This document shows, in pieces, positions 54,382 through 63,286 of a stretch of DNA of 64,000 bases (its first letter is position 1; every line of letters starts with the position of its first letter). A program made the translations under genes and the position numbers. Under the pieces are notes generated by a model. It saw only the letters and a list, made by a program, of their open reading frames with translations, was not told the DNA's origin and did no database searches. The stretch is taken from assembly GCA_025360105.1 (NCBI GenBank), contig JANYCT010000033.1, forward strand, positions 58,631 to 122,630, given 5' to 3'. This stretch comes from Actinomycetes bacterium (GTDB lineage: Bacteria; Actinomycetota; Acidimicrobiia; Acidimicrobiales; Ilumatobacteraceae).

Positions 54382-55562
54382 GCGCGCATGCATTCGATGT
54401 TCAGGGCGATCGTTGCCCATTCATTCCTGTCTTCGGGGCGCCGCAGGTGATGTTCGTGCGCGGACAGGGCACCGAACTGTGGGACGTTGACGGCAAGCGC
54501 TATCTCGACTTCCTCGGCGGTCTGGCAGTGATCTCGTTGGGGCATTCGAACCCCGTGATCGGCGCTGCAATTTGTGAGCAGGCAAACACCCTGATGCATG
54601 TCTCGAACCTTTTCGCCAACCCGGTCGCCACCGAGGCCGCGCAGTTGGTCAACGCACTGCTTTTGGAGACCACTGGCCTCGTGGGCCAAACCTTCTTCTG
54701 TAACTCCGGTGCGGAGGCCAACGAGGCGGCGCTCAAGTTGGCACGCAAGTTCGGTGGCAGGGGACGTCACGTCGTGGTGTCCGCGTACGGCAGCTTTCAC
54801 GGCCGAACACTCGCAACACTGGCCGCTACCGGCCAGCCCGCCAAACACGAGCCGTTCTTCCCCATGCCAGATGGTTTCCGTCATGTCGCGTTTGGCGACG
54901 TCGATGCACTGCAGTCTGCGGTCGACCCGTCTGTCGCTGCCATCCTGATCGAGACGGTGCAGGGTGAGGGCGGTGTCAATCCCGCCCCCGACGGTTACCT
55001 CCGCGCGATTCGCAACCTGTGCGACGAGCGGGGGATGTTGATGATCGTCGACGAAGTGCAAACGGGCTTCGCGCGCACCGGTCGTTGGTTCGGATTCCAG
55101 CACCACGACGTTGTACCCGACGTGGTCACGATGGCCAAGGGAATGGGCAACGGTTTCCCAGTTGGCGCGATGTGGGCACGCCACGATGTGGCGTCCGCAT
55201 TCCAGCCGGGCGATCACGGCAGCACGTTCAGCGGCACTGCGATTGCGACTGCGGCGGTACGTGCCGTCATCAACGAGATGCGTCGCATTGACGCCCCGGC
55301 GATGAGCACTGACAAAGGCGCGTACCTCATTGCGAAGCTGTCGGCGCTTCAGGGTGTCGCCAGCGTGCGCGGACAAGGACTGTTGATCGCTGCTGAGCTC
55401 GCCAACGGCGGCGACGCCAAAGCGGCATACACAGCGTTGTTGCAGCGAGGTGTCGTCACGAACGCCGTCACCGCTACCGCGCTCAGGCTTGCCCCGCCCA
55501 TCACCGTGTCGTACGACGAGATCGACGAAGTCGTTGCGAGTATTGCTGAGGTGCTCGCATGA
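54378..55562 (+). CDS. argD: Acetylornithine aminotransferase
   Basis: 394 residues, PLP class III aminotransferase. NSGAEANEAALKLARKFGG, SFHGRTLATLAATGQP, VDEVQTGFARTGRWFGFQHH (Asp for the PLP ring nitrogen) and the Schiff-base lysine in TMAKGMGNGFPVGAMWAR. Converts N-acetylglutamate semialdehyde to acetylornithine. Four-base overlaps on both sides. Confidence 0.96.
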   Translation: MSAHAFDVQGDRCPFIPVFGAPQVMFVRGQGTELWDVDGKRYLDFLGGLAVISLGHSNPVIGAAICEQANTLMHVSNLFANPVATEAAQLVNALLLETTGLVGQTFFCNSGAEANEAALKLARKFGGRGRHVVVSAYGSFHGRTLATLAATGQPAKHEPFFPMPDGFRHVAFGDVDALQSAVDPSVAAILIETVQGEGGVNPAPDGYLRAIRNLCDERGMLMIVDEVQTGFARTGRWFGFQHHDVVPDVVTMAKGMGNGFPVGAMWARHDVASAFQPGDHGSTFSGTAIATAAVRAVINEMRRIDAPAMSTDKGAYLIAKLSALQGVASVRGQGLLIAAELANGGDAKAAYTALLQRGVVTNAVTATALRLAPPITVSYDEIDEVVASIAEVLA

Positions 55563-56467
55563 CCGCCCGTCACCTGCTCGAGGTGACCGATCTTTCGGCT
55601 GCCGAGCTTGAGCAGGTGATTGCGCTCAGTGTTGCTCCGATCGCCGCACTCGGGGCGCCGCTTCGTGGCCAAGGTGCGGCGCTGATCTTCGAGAAACCGT
55701 CGAATCGCACCCGTCAAAGCATGGAGATGGCGGTGGTGCAGCTTGGTGGGCACCCCGTGTACACCCGCGGCGACGAGATCGGGTTCGACATTCGCGAGAG
55801 CGTCGAAGACGTCACCCGAATCATGGACGGGTACCACCATCTGCTTGCAGCCCGCGTGTTCGATCATTCCATTGTCGAACGCATGGCCAACGTCAGCTCC
55901 GTTCCTGTGGTCAACATGCTGAGCGACCGCAGCCATCCACTGCAGGCTTTGGCCGACGTGCTGACCATGACCCAGCAATGGGGCACCCTCGGCGGTCGCA
56001 CCGTCGCGTATGTGGGTGATTACAACAACGTGGCCCGGTCGTTAGCGCGAGCGTGCCTGATGCTCGGCGCACAGGTACGCCTTGGATGCCCCGTCGGTCA
56101 CGACGCGTCGGCCGATGAGTTGGAGATACTCGACGGGATTGCGCACGGTGCGATCTCGCAGTTCGCCGATCCAGCCGACGCAGTGCGCGGTGCCGACGCC
56201 GTGCACACCGATACATGGACATCGATGGGCCAAGAGAACGAGAAGGCCCTACGGCGTGCGATCTTCTCGACATATCAGGTAGACGACGCGCTGATGGCGC
56301 TCGCCTCGCCGACGGCGGTCTTCATGCATTGCCTGCCTGCGTATCGGGGCGACGAAGTCGCCGCCAGCGTCATTGACGGCCCGCGTTCGATCGTTCTTCA
56401 GCAGGGACACAACCGAATGCACGCATCGCGGGGGCTTCTCGCCTTTCTTGTGGGAGTTCGTCCATGA
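55559..56467 (+). CDS. argF: Ornithine carbamoyltransferase
   Basis: 302 residues. Carbamoyl-phosphate motif FEKPSNRTRQSMEMAVVQLG (SxRTR), DRSHPLQALADVLTM, and ornithine motif HCLPAYRGDEVAASVIDG. Forms citrulline, using the carbamoyl phosphate supplied by carAB 25 kb away, which carries the same operator type. Overlaps argR start. Confidence 0.96.
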   Translation: MTARHLLEVTDLSAAELEQVIALSVAPIAALGAPLRGQGAALIFEKPSNRTRQSMEMAVVQLGGHPVYTRGDEIGFDIRESVEDVTRIMDGYHHLLAARVFDHSIVERMANVSSVPVVNMLSDRSHPLQALADVLTMTQQWGTLGGRTVAYVGDYNNVARSLARACLMLGAQVRLGCPVGHDASADELEILDGIAHGAISQFADPADAVRGADAVHTDTWTSMGQENEKALRRAIFSTYQVDDALMALASPTAVFMHCLPAYRGDEVAASVIDGPRSIVLQQGHNRMHASRGLLAFLVGVRP

Positions 56468-56940
56468 CCACCAAGGTGCAACGCCAACAAACCATCGGCC
56501 GGCTCATCGCCCGGCACCCAGTGACCAGTCAACCGCAGTTGCTGGAGCTGCTGGCGACCGAGGGCATCGCGGCGACTCAGGCGACGGTATCGCGCGATCT
56601 CGAAGACCTGGGCGCGGTGAAGGTACGCGTACCGGGAGGCGACACCGTGTACGCAATCCCCGAATACGAGCCGAACCGTATTGCTCCAGAGGACCAGCTC
56701 CGCAGGGTGATGGGCGAATGGGTCGCCGAGGTTCGTCACGCGTACCACAACGTGATCATTCGCACGCCGCCCGGCTGCGCGCACGTCGTTGCCTCGGCGC
56801 TCGATCGGTCTGGCATCGCCGGTGTCCTCGGCACGGTTGCCGGTGACGACACCCTGCTAGTGATCGCCGACGAAAGCACCACCGGTGCGAAGTTGGCCGC
56901 CAAGTTACGCGATCTTGCTGGCGTGGATGGAGTTCGCTAA
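56464..56940 (+). CDS. argR: Arginine repressor
   Basis: 158 residues. N-terminal winged HTH (QPQLLELLATEGIAATQATV then SRDLEDLGAVKVRVPGGDTV, with the SR recognition element) and C-terminal hexamerisation/arginine-binding domain (IAGVLGTVAGDDTLLVIADE, the GDD aspartates). Binds ARG boxes as an Arg-loaded hexamer; its likely sites are at 52434 and 29283. Being inside the arg operon, it is autoregulated. Confidence 0.95.
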   Translation: MTTKVQRQQTIGRLIARHPVTSQPQLLELLATEGIAATQATVSRDLEDLGAVKVRVPGGDTVYAIPEYEPNRIAPEDQLRRVMGEWVAEVRHAYHNVIIRTPPGCAHVVASALDRSGIAGVLGTVAGDDTLLVIADESTTGAKLAAKLRDLAGVDGVR

Positions 56941-58382
56941 TGAACGATCACGAGGTGGGCGACCAACACGCGGCGTCGGAGTTCGATGCGAACGCCAAGA
57001 CTCTGTGGCACGGACGCTTCGAGGGCGGTCCGGCTGCGGAGCTGATGGCGTTCACCGAGAGTCTGTCGTTCGACATCCGACTCTGGCCCGACGACATTGA
57101 CGGCTCGACGGCGCATGTGCGCGGGTTACTCCATGCGGGGTTGATCTCGGTGCACGAATGCGATGCGATCCTGCACGCGCTCGCGCAGGTCGTGTCGGAA
57201 ATACAGTCGGGCAGTTTCGAGTTTGCGGCGAGTGATGAGGATATTCATACCGCGGTCGAGCGCCGAGTCACCGAGATTGCCGGGTCTGCCGGCGGCAAAT
57301 TGCACACCGGCAGGAGTCGTAACGATCAGTCGGCCACCGACGTTCGCCTGTGGATCAAGCGCGAGTTGCGTGAGGTCGCGCAGCGCATCGTGGCGCTGCA
57401 GATGGTGTTGCTGCAACGTGCTGGCGAGGTCGAGGGCGTGTACCTACCCGGCTACACCCATATGCAACGAGCCCAGCCGGTGCTTCTCGCGCATCATTTG
57501 CTCGCCCATGGTTGGGCGCTCGGCCGCGATATCGATCGGATCAACGACGCCTTGACGCGTGTTGACGTGTCTCCGTTGGGAGCGGGTGCACTCGCCGGGT
57601 CCTCGCTGCCGCTCGACCCGCAATTCACAGCAGATCAGCTGGGCTTCGCGGCAGTGTTCGAGAACTCCCTCGACGCCGTGGGCTCGCGCGATCACGTTGC
57701 CGAGGTGCTGTTCGCGCTCACACTGGTGGCGATCAATCTGTCGCGGATCGGCGAGGAATGGGTGTTGTGGACCAGCGAGGAATTCGGGTTCGCCAAGCTC
57801 GACGATGGTTACGCCACCGGCTCCTCGATGCTGCCCCAGAAAAAGAATCCCGATATCGCCGAGCTCGCACGCGGCAAGGCCGGTCGGATCATCGGCGACC
57901 TCACCGGCTTCCTCGCGACGATGAAGGGTCTGCCGCTGAGCTACAACCGCGACTATCAAGAGGACAAGGAGCCCTTGTTCGACGCGATGGATCAGGTTCG
58001 CCTCGGGTTGGGCGCGATTACGGGCATGATCGCGACGTCCACCTTCGTTCCCGAACGGATGCAGGCTGCCGCCGACAGCGAGAGCGGATCCGCCACTGAT
58101 CTCGCAGAATGGTTGGTGCTTCAGGGCGTGCCGTTCCGCGAGGCGCATGCAATCGTGGGATCCCTCGTTCGTGAGGCCTTGGCTGGCGAATCGACACTGC
58201 GTGACCTCGTCGCCCAGCACCCCCGCCTCGGACCGGAAGCAGCGGCGCTGGTGGCACCAGGTGTTTCCGTGACGCGGCGTACGACCCCTGGCGGCGCAGG
58301 GCCAATTCCGGTCGCAGCTCAGCTCGTGCGGTTCGCCGAGGCACTCCGGCGCTGGTCGTCGCAGGGAGGATCCACGGCGTGA
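56940..58382 (+). CDS. argH: Argininosuccinate lyase
   Basis: 480 residues. LWHGRFEGGPAAELMAFTES, HTGRSRNDQSATDVRLWIK, TRVDVSPLGAGALAGSSLPL, and the signature GSSMLPQKKNPDIAELARGK with the catalytic Ser. Last step of arginine synthesis. argG, normally next to argH, is absent here. Starts one base into the argR stop; overlaps the MarC gene. Confidence 0.96.
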   Translation: MNDHEVGDQHAASEFDANAKTLWHGRFEGGPAAELMAFTESLSFDIRLWPDDIDGSTAHVRGLLHAGLISVHECDAILHALAQVVSEIQSGSFEFAASDEDIHTAVERRVTEIAGSAGGKLHTGRSRNDQSATDVRLWIKRELREVAQRIVALQMVLLQRAGEVEGVYLPGYTHMQRAQPVLLAHHLLAHGWALGRDIDRINDALTRVDVSPLGAGALAGSSLPLDPQFTADQLGFAAVFENSLDAVGSRDHVAEVLFALTLVAINLSRIGEEWVLWTSEEFGFAKLDDGYATGSSMLPQKKNPDIAELARGKAGRIIGDLTGFLATMKGLPLSYNRDYQEDKEPLFDAMDQVRLGLGAITGMIATSTFVPERMQAAADSESGSATDLAEWLVLQGVPFREAHAIVGSLVREALAGESTLRDLVAQHPRLGPEAAALVAPGVSVTRRTTPGGAGPIPVAAQLVRFAEALRRWSSQGGSTA

Positions 58383-58996
58383 ATTTCCGACTGCTGGGAG
58401 AGGTGTTCGTCACGGTGCTGTTCATCATCGACCCACCCGGCAACGTACCGATTTTTCTCAGCGTCACGCGTTTGTTGTCGCCCAAGGAACGCAATCGGGC
58501 GGCGCTCGTCGCCGTTCTCACTGCCTTTTTGGTGATTGCGATCTTTGCGATCGGTGGCCGACAGATTTTGGAGTATCTCGGCGTCACCGTTCCGGCGCTG
58601 CGCGCCGCTGGCGGGCTGCTGCTGCTGCTCGTGTCGCTCGAGCTGCTGTCCGGCCGAGAGTCCGAGCAGATCGAAGAGATGACGCCCCAACAACGCACGT
58701 CTATTGCGATGGTCCCGCTGGGCACCCCTTTGCTTGCAGGCCCGGGCGCGATTGTTGCCACCATCGTCTTCGTCGGCCGCAGCACCGGGCCGCGCGATCT
58801 TCTCGCGATTGCTCTCGGTCTCATGGCGACGATGTTGGTCACGTACTTGTCGCTCCGCTTCAGTGGGCTGATCATGCGCGCTATCCGACCCACGGGCGTG
58901 CTGCTGGTGTCGCGTGTGTCGGGAATGTTGGTCGCGGCGATTGCGGTGCAAATGATCGCCGATGCCGTCAGGGATTTCGTCCACGCCACCCCATAG
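58379..58996 (+). CDS. MarC family integral membrane protein
   Basis: 205 residues with six membrane segments (PF01914). Conserved FIIDPPGNVPIFLSVTRLLS at about 15-34 and MVPLGTPLLAGPGAIVATIV. Family function is unknown despite the name; not an established antibiotic-resistance protein. GTG start overlaps the argH stop, so it rides on the arg operon. Confidence 0.9.
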   Translation: MNFRLLGEVFVTVLFIIDPPGNVPIFLSVTRLLSPKERNRAALVAVLTAFLVIAIFAIGGRQILEYLGVTVPALRAAGGLLLLLVSLELLSGRESEQIEEMTPQQRTSIAMVPLGTPLLAGPGAIVATIVFVGRSTGPRDLLAIALGLMATMLVTYLSLRFSGLIMRAIRPTGVLLVSRVSGMLVAAIAVQMIADAVRDFVHATP

Positions 58997-59011
58997 CGAA
59001 GCGTCGTGGCG

Positions 59012-59071
59012 TCTTGTGACATGTTGTGTGACGCGTCGTGTCACTAATCGTGTGACTAATCGTGTGACATC
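59012..59071. repeat. 12-bp tandem repeat x5
   Basis: Five units with exact 12-bp period starting at 59012, 59024, 59036, 59048 and 59060; the core is TCGTGTGAC plus three variable bases (TCTTGTGAC, TTGTGTGAC, TCGTGTCAC, TCGTGTGAC twice). Lies between marC and the thioesterase gene and ends 31 bp before its -10. Could be a multi-copy operator or a slippage array. Confidence 0.75.
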
Positions 59072-59101
59072 ACCAGTCTTCTCGCTTCCGCTCGCATCGC
59101 G

Positions 59102-59107
59102 TAACGT
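59102..59107 (+). promoter_or_regulatory. -10 box of the hot-dog thioesterase gene
   Basis: TAACGT, 6 nt before the GTG at 59114. Confidence 0.45.
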
Positions 59108-59113
59108 CACGGC

Positions 59114-59506
59114 GTGGGATACGTCCATCGGATCCGTGTGCGCTACGGCGAGTGCGATATGCAACGTGTGGTGTTCAACGCGCACTACATGGCGTATTGC
59201 GATGATGCTGTCGATACGTGGTTCCGCGCAGTGCTGGCCCCCGATGCTGCTGGCTTTGAACAGCTGGGATTCGATTTCATGTTGAAGTCAGCAACAATCA
59301 CCTGGGAAGCGCCGCTCCGGTTCGGCGACACGACCGACCTCGAGTGCTCGGTAGCTCGTTGGGGCAACGCGAGCTTTGACGTCGCCATCGTGGGCTCGGT
59401 GGAGCGCGAACCGCGCTTTGCAGCAAGCATCACCTACGTGAGTGTCGCTCCTGGCACGACTCGAGTGGAGCGTGTTCCCGATCTGGTACGTGACCGGCTT
59501 GGATGA
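59114..59506 (+). CDS. Acyl-CoA thioesterase, YbgC/4-hydroxybenzoyl-CoA type
   Basis: 130 residues, single hot-dog fold. RIRVRYGECDMQRVVFNAHY holds the catalytic Asp (YGECD variant of the YxDTD motif) and the NAHY loop; ITWEAPLRFGDTTDLECSV continues the sheet. Hydrolyses short or aromatic acyl-CoA. GTG 59114 follows a -10 box directly. Confidence 0.85.
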   Translation: MGYVHRIRVRYGECDMQRVVFNAHYMAYCDDAVDTWFRAVLAPDAAGFEQLGFDFMLKSATITWEAPLRFGDTTDLECSVARWGNASFDVAIVGSVEREPRFAASITYVSVAPGTTRVERVPDLVRDRLG

Positions 59507-60068
59507 GGTCCCTGCACGGAGGCGTCTGGGCCGGGAGTTCTTCCAGTCAGAGGCACCCGAGGTGGCGCAGCACCTGCTCTGCAAGCTGCTTGTGATCGGT
59601 AGCTGTGAAGGTCGGATCGTCGAAGTCGAGGCCTATACGCGTGATGATCCTGCGAGTCATTCATTCCGAGGTCGCACCGACCGCAACGCGGTGATGTTCG
59701 GCCCGGCCGGTCATCTGTATGTGTACTTCACCTATGGCATGCATCACTGCGCGAACGTGTCGACCGCGGCCGAGGGCGACGGACAAGCGGTGCTGCTCCG
59801 CGCCGTCGTACCTTTGTCGGGTGTCGATCTGATGGTGCAACGTCGCGGCCGTGAGCAGCACCTCGCCGACGGTCCAGGAAAGCTGTGTCAGGCGTTCGCG
59901 ATTGATCGCAGTCTGAACGGGATCGACCTCTGCGCCCCATCGGATCGCCTGCCCGTGATTGGCATCTTCGACGACGGGACGGCACCGTCGCGCATCGCGC
60001 AGGCGTCGCCGCGCGTCGGCATTCGGGTGGGTACAGAGCGCCTGTGGCGATGGTCAGTCGCGCTGTAG
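59499..60068 (+). CDS. 3-methyladenine DNA glycosylase (AAG/MPG family)
   Basis: About 189 residues. RIVEVEAYTRDDPASHSFRG (catalytic Glu and His region), NAVMFGPAGHLYVYFTYGMH, and LADGPGKLCQAFAIDRSLNG match the alkyladenine glycosylase family (PF02245). Excises alkylated purines. Start uncertain: TTG 59499 or GTG 59490, both overlapping the thioesterase 3' end; no good ribosome site is seen. An ATL gene elsewhere in the window adds to alkylation repair. Confidence 0.88.
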   Translation: MDEVPARRRLGREFFQSEAPEVAQHLLCKLLVIGSCEGRIVEVEAYTRDDPASHSFRGRTDRNAVMFGPAGHLYVYFTYGMHHCANVSTAAEGDGQAVLLRAVVPLSGVDLMVQRRGREQHLADGPGKLCQAFAIDRSLNGIDLCAPSDRLPVIGIFDDGTAPSRIAQASPRVGIRVGTERLWRWSVAL

Positions 60069-61115
60069 CCAACGGATGTCGGCACCGTGATAGCCGACCT
60101 GTGCGAGCACCTCTTCGCTGCCACTTGGCCATGTGGTGAGTCGTACGTCGGCAAACGCGGCGGTGGCGGGCTCCATCCGCAACCAGAAGAGTGGCGCCCC
60201 TTGGCGAGCCCGCGCTGCCGCAGCGTAGAGGGCTCCCCGCACGCGGTCGCGGGTCGGTTGCGGAAGGTACTGCCAAACAATCGAGTGAAAAACGATCGTG
60301 GCCACGCCCGGGCGCGGCGCAGTCGCGAGGCGGTGGTTCAGCCAATCACCCGCATCAGCCTGATCGATGGTGACAGGAAATCGTGCGGCGATATCGAGCG
60401 CGGCCTTCAACCGCGCCAACCGCTCGAGATGGTCGGGCCACACGAATGACATCATCGTGAGGCGGCCTTGGGGGGTGCTGGGGTCGATGGGGGCAATATC
60501 GCTGCCCCGTCGCTGTGCGATGCGAATCTCGCCCCGCAGCGGGGGAGCGGGGTGCGTCCACCACGCTGCATCGAAGCGGAGGGTGCTCGTGGGATCACCG
60601 AGTTGAGAGTGACCGGTATCGTAGTGATACTGATCCCAGCGTGACAGCAGCCCGGCCGAACTTCCGATCTCGTAGACGTCGAGCGGCAGACCCTGCCGAC
60701 GTGCGATCAACGCAAAAGCAGAGGCGAGGACCGGCGCCCGGCCAACTTCGTTGGTCTGGACATTGCGCTGCAGCCCTGCGGTGAACTCGTGGCGATGTCG
60801 ATGTACGACCGCGATGAACTCACGGGCGAGGTTCTCGCCCCGCCACGTGCCGCCACACGATGGGTAATACCGCGCGAGTTCGGGTGCATCGCCGGCAAGT
60901 GCGAGGCGATGAGCGCTGGCGAGATATCGAAGGGGGAGTGCATCATGAACCGGCCGCTCGCTGACCCCTTCGAGAAGTTCGGCTGTGATGCCGCCCATGC
61001 GCAGATCGGTCAGCAGGCCTTCGAGCACATGGGCATACAGTGGAGAGCCGATGTGCGCCGCCGATGCGGCCTGCGCCTCGATCGCTTGCTCGACGGTGGT
61101 TGTGGGCTCAGCCAT
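60054..61115 (-). CDS. DUF2332 family protein
   Basis: 353 residues. CGGTWRGENLAREFIAVVHR, NEVGRAPVLASAFALIARR, DVYEIGSSAGLLSRWDQYHY and VFHSIVWQYLPQPTRDRVRG match PF10094, an actinobacterial/proteobacterial family of unknown function whose EIGSSAGL segment resembles a SAM-binding loop. Preceded by GAGGA. Convergent overlap of 15 bp with the glycosylase gene. Confidence 0.85.
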   Translation of the reverse strand: MAEPTTTVEQAIEAQAASAAHIGSPLYAHVLEGLLTDLRMGGITAELLEGVSERPVHDALPLRYLASAHRLALAGDAPELARYYPSCGGTWRGENLAREFIAVVHRHRHEFTAGLQRNVQTNEVGRAPVLASAFALIARRQGLPLDVYEIGSSAGLLSRWDQYHYDTGHSQLGDPTSTLRFDAAWWTHPAPPLRGEIRIAQRRGSDIAPIDPSTPQGRLTMMSFVWPDHLERLARLKAALDIAARFPVTIDQADAGDWLNHRLATAPRPGVATIVFHSIVWQYLPQPTRDRVRGALYAAAARARQGAPLFWLRMEPATAAFADVRLTTWPSGSEEVLAQVGYHGADIRWLQRD

Positions 61116-61155
61116 CCACGTGTCCTCTCATCCGGCTGTCATCGCCCGACTGTTC

Positions 61156-61950
61156 TCAGCGGAGCGCGCTCGTCACGACGCTCATCACGTCGGCGGCCGA
61201 CTGGCTGGGCTGCATTTCGTGTATCGCCCACGTTGCACCCCGTTGCTCGAACTCGTCGAAGTGGTGATCGGTCGTGACCATCAGTGCAAAGTCGTACCCG
61301 TCGAGCCCCCCACGCAGTCCCGCGATGTAGTCGACAATCTCGCCGAAACGATCCGGAGTGATGACGGTAGGGCAGAGCCCTTCATATCGGGCAGCACGTT
61401 TGAGTGGGGTGAGATTCGCGCCACGGGCCGCCAGCCAGAAAGGCACTCGCGGCTGCTGACGGCCTGCAGGCTCGAGCGTGATGCCGTCCATCTTGTAGTG
61501 CCGACCCGTGTGCACCACGTGCTCGCCACGAAGGAGGTGATCAAGGATCTCGAGGCCTTCGCCGAGCATCTCGCCGCGTACCTTCGGATCGAGTTCTTCG
61601 TCGGTCCGGGTGAGTTCTCCGCCTGAGTCGACACCCAGGCCAAAACCCATCGTGAGACGACCATTGGCGACCAGATCGAGCGTCGCGATCTCGCGTGCCA
61701 GCTTCAGGGGTCGGCGGCGCGCGATGGGCGTCACCATCGGACCGATGCGCACCCGTGACGTCGCTGTTGCGATGGCCGTCATCATGATCCACGGGTCAGC
61801 GATCCTCGTGGCCTGCTCCACCGGGCGAAGCAGGTGATCCCACACAAACACGCCGTCCCAGCCAGTGGCCTCGGCGGCAACTGCGATGTCGACAATGGCC
61901 GATGGATCGGACAACTCGCCAAAGGGTGGGAGGGACAGAGCGTGGCGCAT
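61156..61950 (-). CDS. LLM class (F420-dependent type) oxidoreductase
   Basis: 264 residues, luciferase-like TIM barrel (PF00296). LPPFGELSDPSAIVDIAVAA, GWDGVFVWDHL, RVRIGPMVTPIARRRPLKLA and NGRLTMGFGLGVDS are typical of coenzyme-F420 members in Actinomycetota. Shorter than the ~300-residue average. Substrate unknown. Preceded by a -10 box within a CCCGC/GCGGG inverted repeat. Confidence 0.84.
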   Translation of the reverse strand: MRHALSLPPFGELSDPSAIVDIAVAAEATGWDGVFVWDHLLRPVEQATRIADPWIMMTAIATATSRVRIGPMVTPIARRRPLKLAREIATLDLVANGRLTMGFGLGVDSGGELTRTDEELDPKVRGEMLGEGLEILDHLLRGEHVVHTGRHYKMDGITLEPAGRQQPRVPFWLAARGANLTPLKRAARYEGLCPTVITPDRFGEIVDYIAGLRGGLDGYDFALMVTTDHHFDEFEQRGATWAIHEMQPSQSAADVMSVVTSALR

Positions 61951-61967
61951 CCCGCCAAGCTAGCGGG
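61951..61967. promoter_or_regulatory. -10 box within an inverted repeat, LLM oxidoreductase promoter
   Basis: CCCGC-caagcta-GCGGG flanks the minus-strand -10 TAGCTT (61957-61962), which is 6 nt before the ATG at 61950. The repeat could be an operator or a translation-start hairpin. Confidence 0.42.
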
Positions 61968-62015
61968 AAACCAACGACGCGAACGGGTGAGCGAGGTGGC
62001 AACATAGGAAGCGTT

Positions 62016-63278
62016 ATGGACCTGCTCGCCGACCTCGACCGCCGTGGACTGATTCACGACTCCACCGACCGGGCCGCGCTCGCCGCACGGCTTGACGGGG
62101 GTCCCATTGGCGTCTACGTCGGCTTCGACCCCACCGCAGACTCCTTGCACGTGGGTCACCTCGTTGGGCAGTTGTACCTGCGTCGGTTTCAACTGGCAGG
62201 CCACCGACCATTCCCACTCGCCGGAGGAGCCACCGGCATGGTTGGCGATCCGTCGGGCCGCAGTGATGAACGCAACCTGCTCGATCTCGAGACGCTGCGT
62301 CACAACGTGTCACGTATCGAGGCGCAACTTCAACGGATACTCGATTTCAGCCCTGGGCGCTATCAGGCGCGCTTGGTGAACAACGCAGACTGGACCGAAC
62401 CGCTGAGTCTGCTCAATTTCCTCCGCGATGTGGGCAAGTTTGTCACGATCAATCAGATGCTCGCCAAGGATTCCGTCCGGAGCCGTCTCGACAGCGAATC
62501 TGGCTTGTCGTTCACCGAGTTCAGCTACTCGCTGCTCCAGGCCAACGATTTTCGGCATCTGTACGAGCATGAGGGAGTCGAGATGCAAGCGGGCGGATCT
62601 GACCAGTGGGGAAACATCGTGGCCGGGGTTGATCTCATTCGCCGCAGTCTCGGCAAGGCCGCACATGCAATGACCCATCCATTGGTGACCAAAGCTGATG
62701 GCGCCAAGTTCGGTAAGTCCGCCGATGGCGCCGTATGGTTGGATCCGGATAAGACGTCTCCCTACCAGTTCCGCCAGTTCTGGATGCAGGTCGACGACGT
62801 CATGGTGGGCCGGTATCTGCAGATGTTCTCGCTGCGTCCTCTCGATGCGCTCACCGGAGTGCTTGATGAACAAACGGGCGCGCCGGGCAAACGTGTCGCT
62901 CAGCGCGCCCTAGCAGACGAACTCACCGAACTCGTCCACGGTGCCGAGGCGCTTGCGGCCGTCCGCGCCGCCACTGACGTGCTCTTCGGAGGCGATCCGA
63001 TGCTCGCAACGGAGGCCACGCTCGCTGCTGTTGCCCGAGAGGTGCCCGCGTCGAAGCTCCAGAGTGCCGCGCTGGTCGACCTCGTCGGCGTGCTCGTCGG
63101 CACGGGGCTGGCCAGCTCGAACAGCGATGCTCGCCGAACCCTGCAGCAGAAGGGTTTCCGCGCGAACGGCGTCGTGCTGACGGAGGACTCTCAGCTCACG
63201 GGGCTGCCGAGGCTCCACGGTCGCTTTCTGCTGCTCCGCAAGGGCAAGACGAATCACCATCTTGTCGAAATTTCTTGA
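62016..63278 (+). CDS. tyrS: Tyrosyl-tRNA synthetase
   Basis: 420 residues, class I. GVYVGFDPTADSLHVGHLVG holds the HIGH-equivalent HVGH; QAGGSDQWGNIVAGVDLIRR binds tyrosine; KADGAKFGKS is the KMSKS equivalent KFGKS. The C-terminal S4-like domain (about 355-420) contains ASSNSDARRTLQQKGFRANG. Complete, ends 329 bp before 16S rRNA. Confidence 0.97.
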   Translation: MDLLADLDRRGLIHDSTDRAALAARLDGGPIGVYVGFDPTADSLHVGHLVGQLYLRRFQLAGHRPFPLAGGATGMVGDPSGRSDERNLLDLETLRHNVSRIEAQLQRILDFSPGRYQARLVNNADWTEPLSLLNFLRDVGKFVTINQMLAKDSVRSRLDSESGLSFTEFSYSLLQANDFRHLYEHEGVEMQAGGSDQWGNIVAGVDLIRRSLGKAAHAMTHPLVTKADGAKFGKSADGAVWLDPDKTSPYQFRQFWMQVDDVMVGRYLQMFSLRPLDALTGVLDEQTGAPGKRVAQRALADELTELVHGAEALAAVRAATDVLFGGDPMLATEATLAAVAREVPASKLQSAALVDLVGVLVGTGLASSNSDARRTLQQKGFRANGVVLTEDSQLTGLPRLHGRFLLLRKGKTNHHLVEIS

Positions 63279-63286
63279 CGAAGAGG

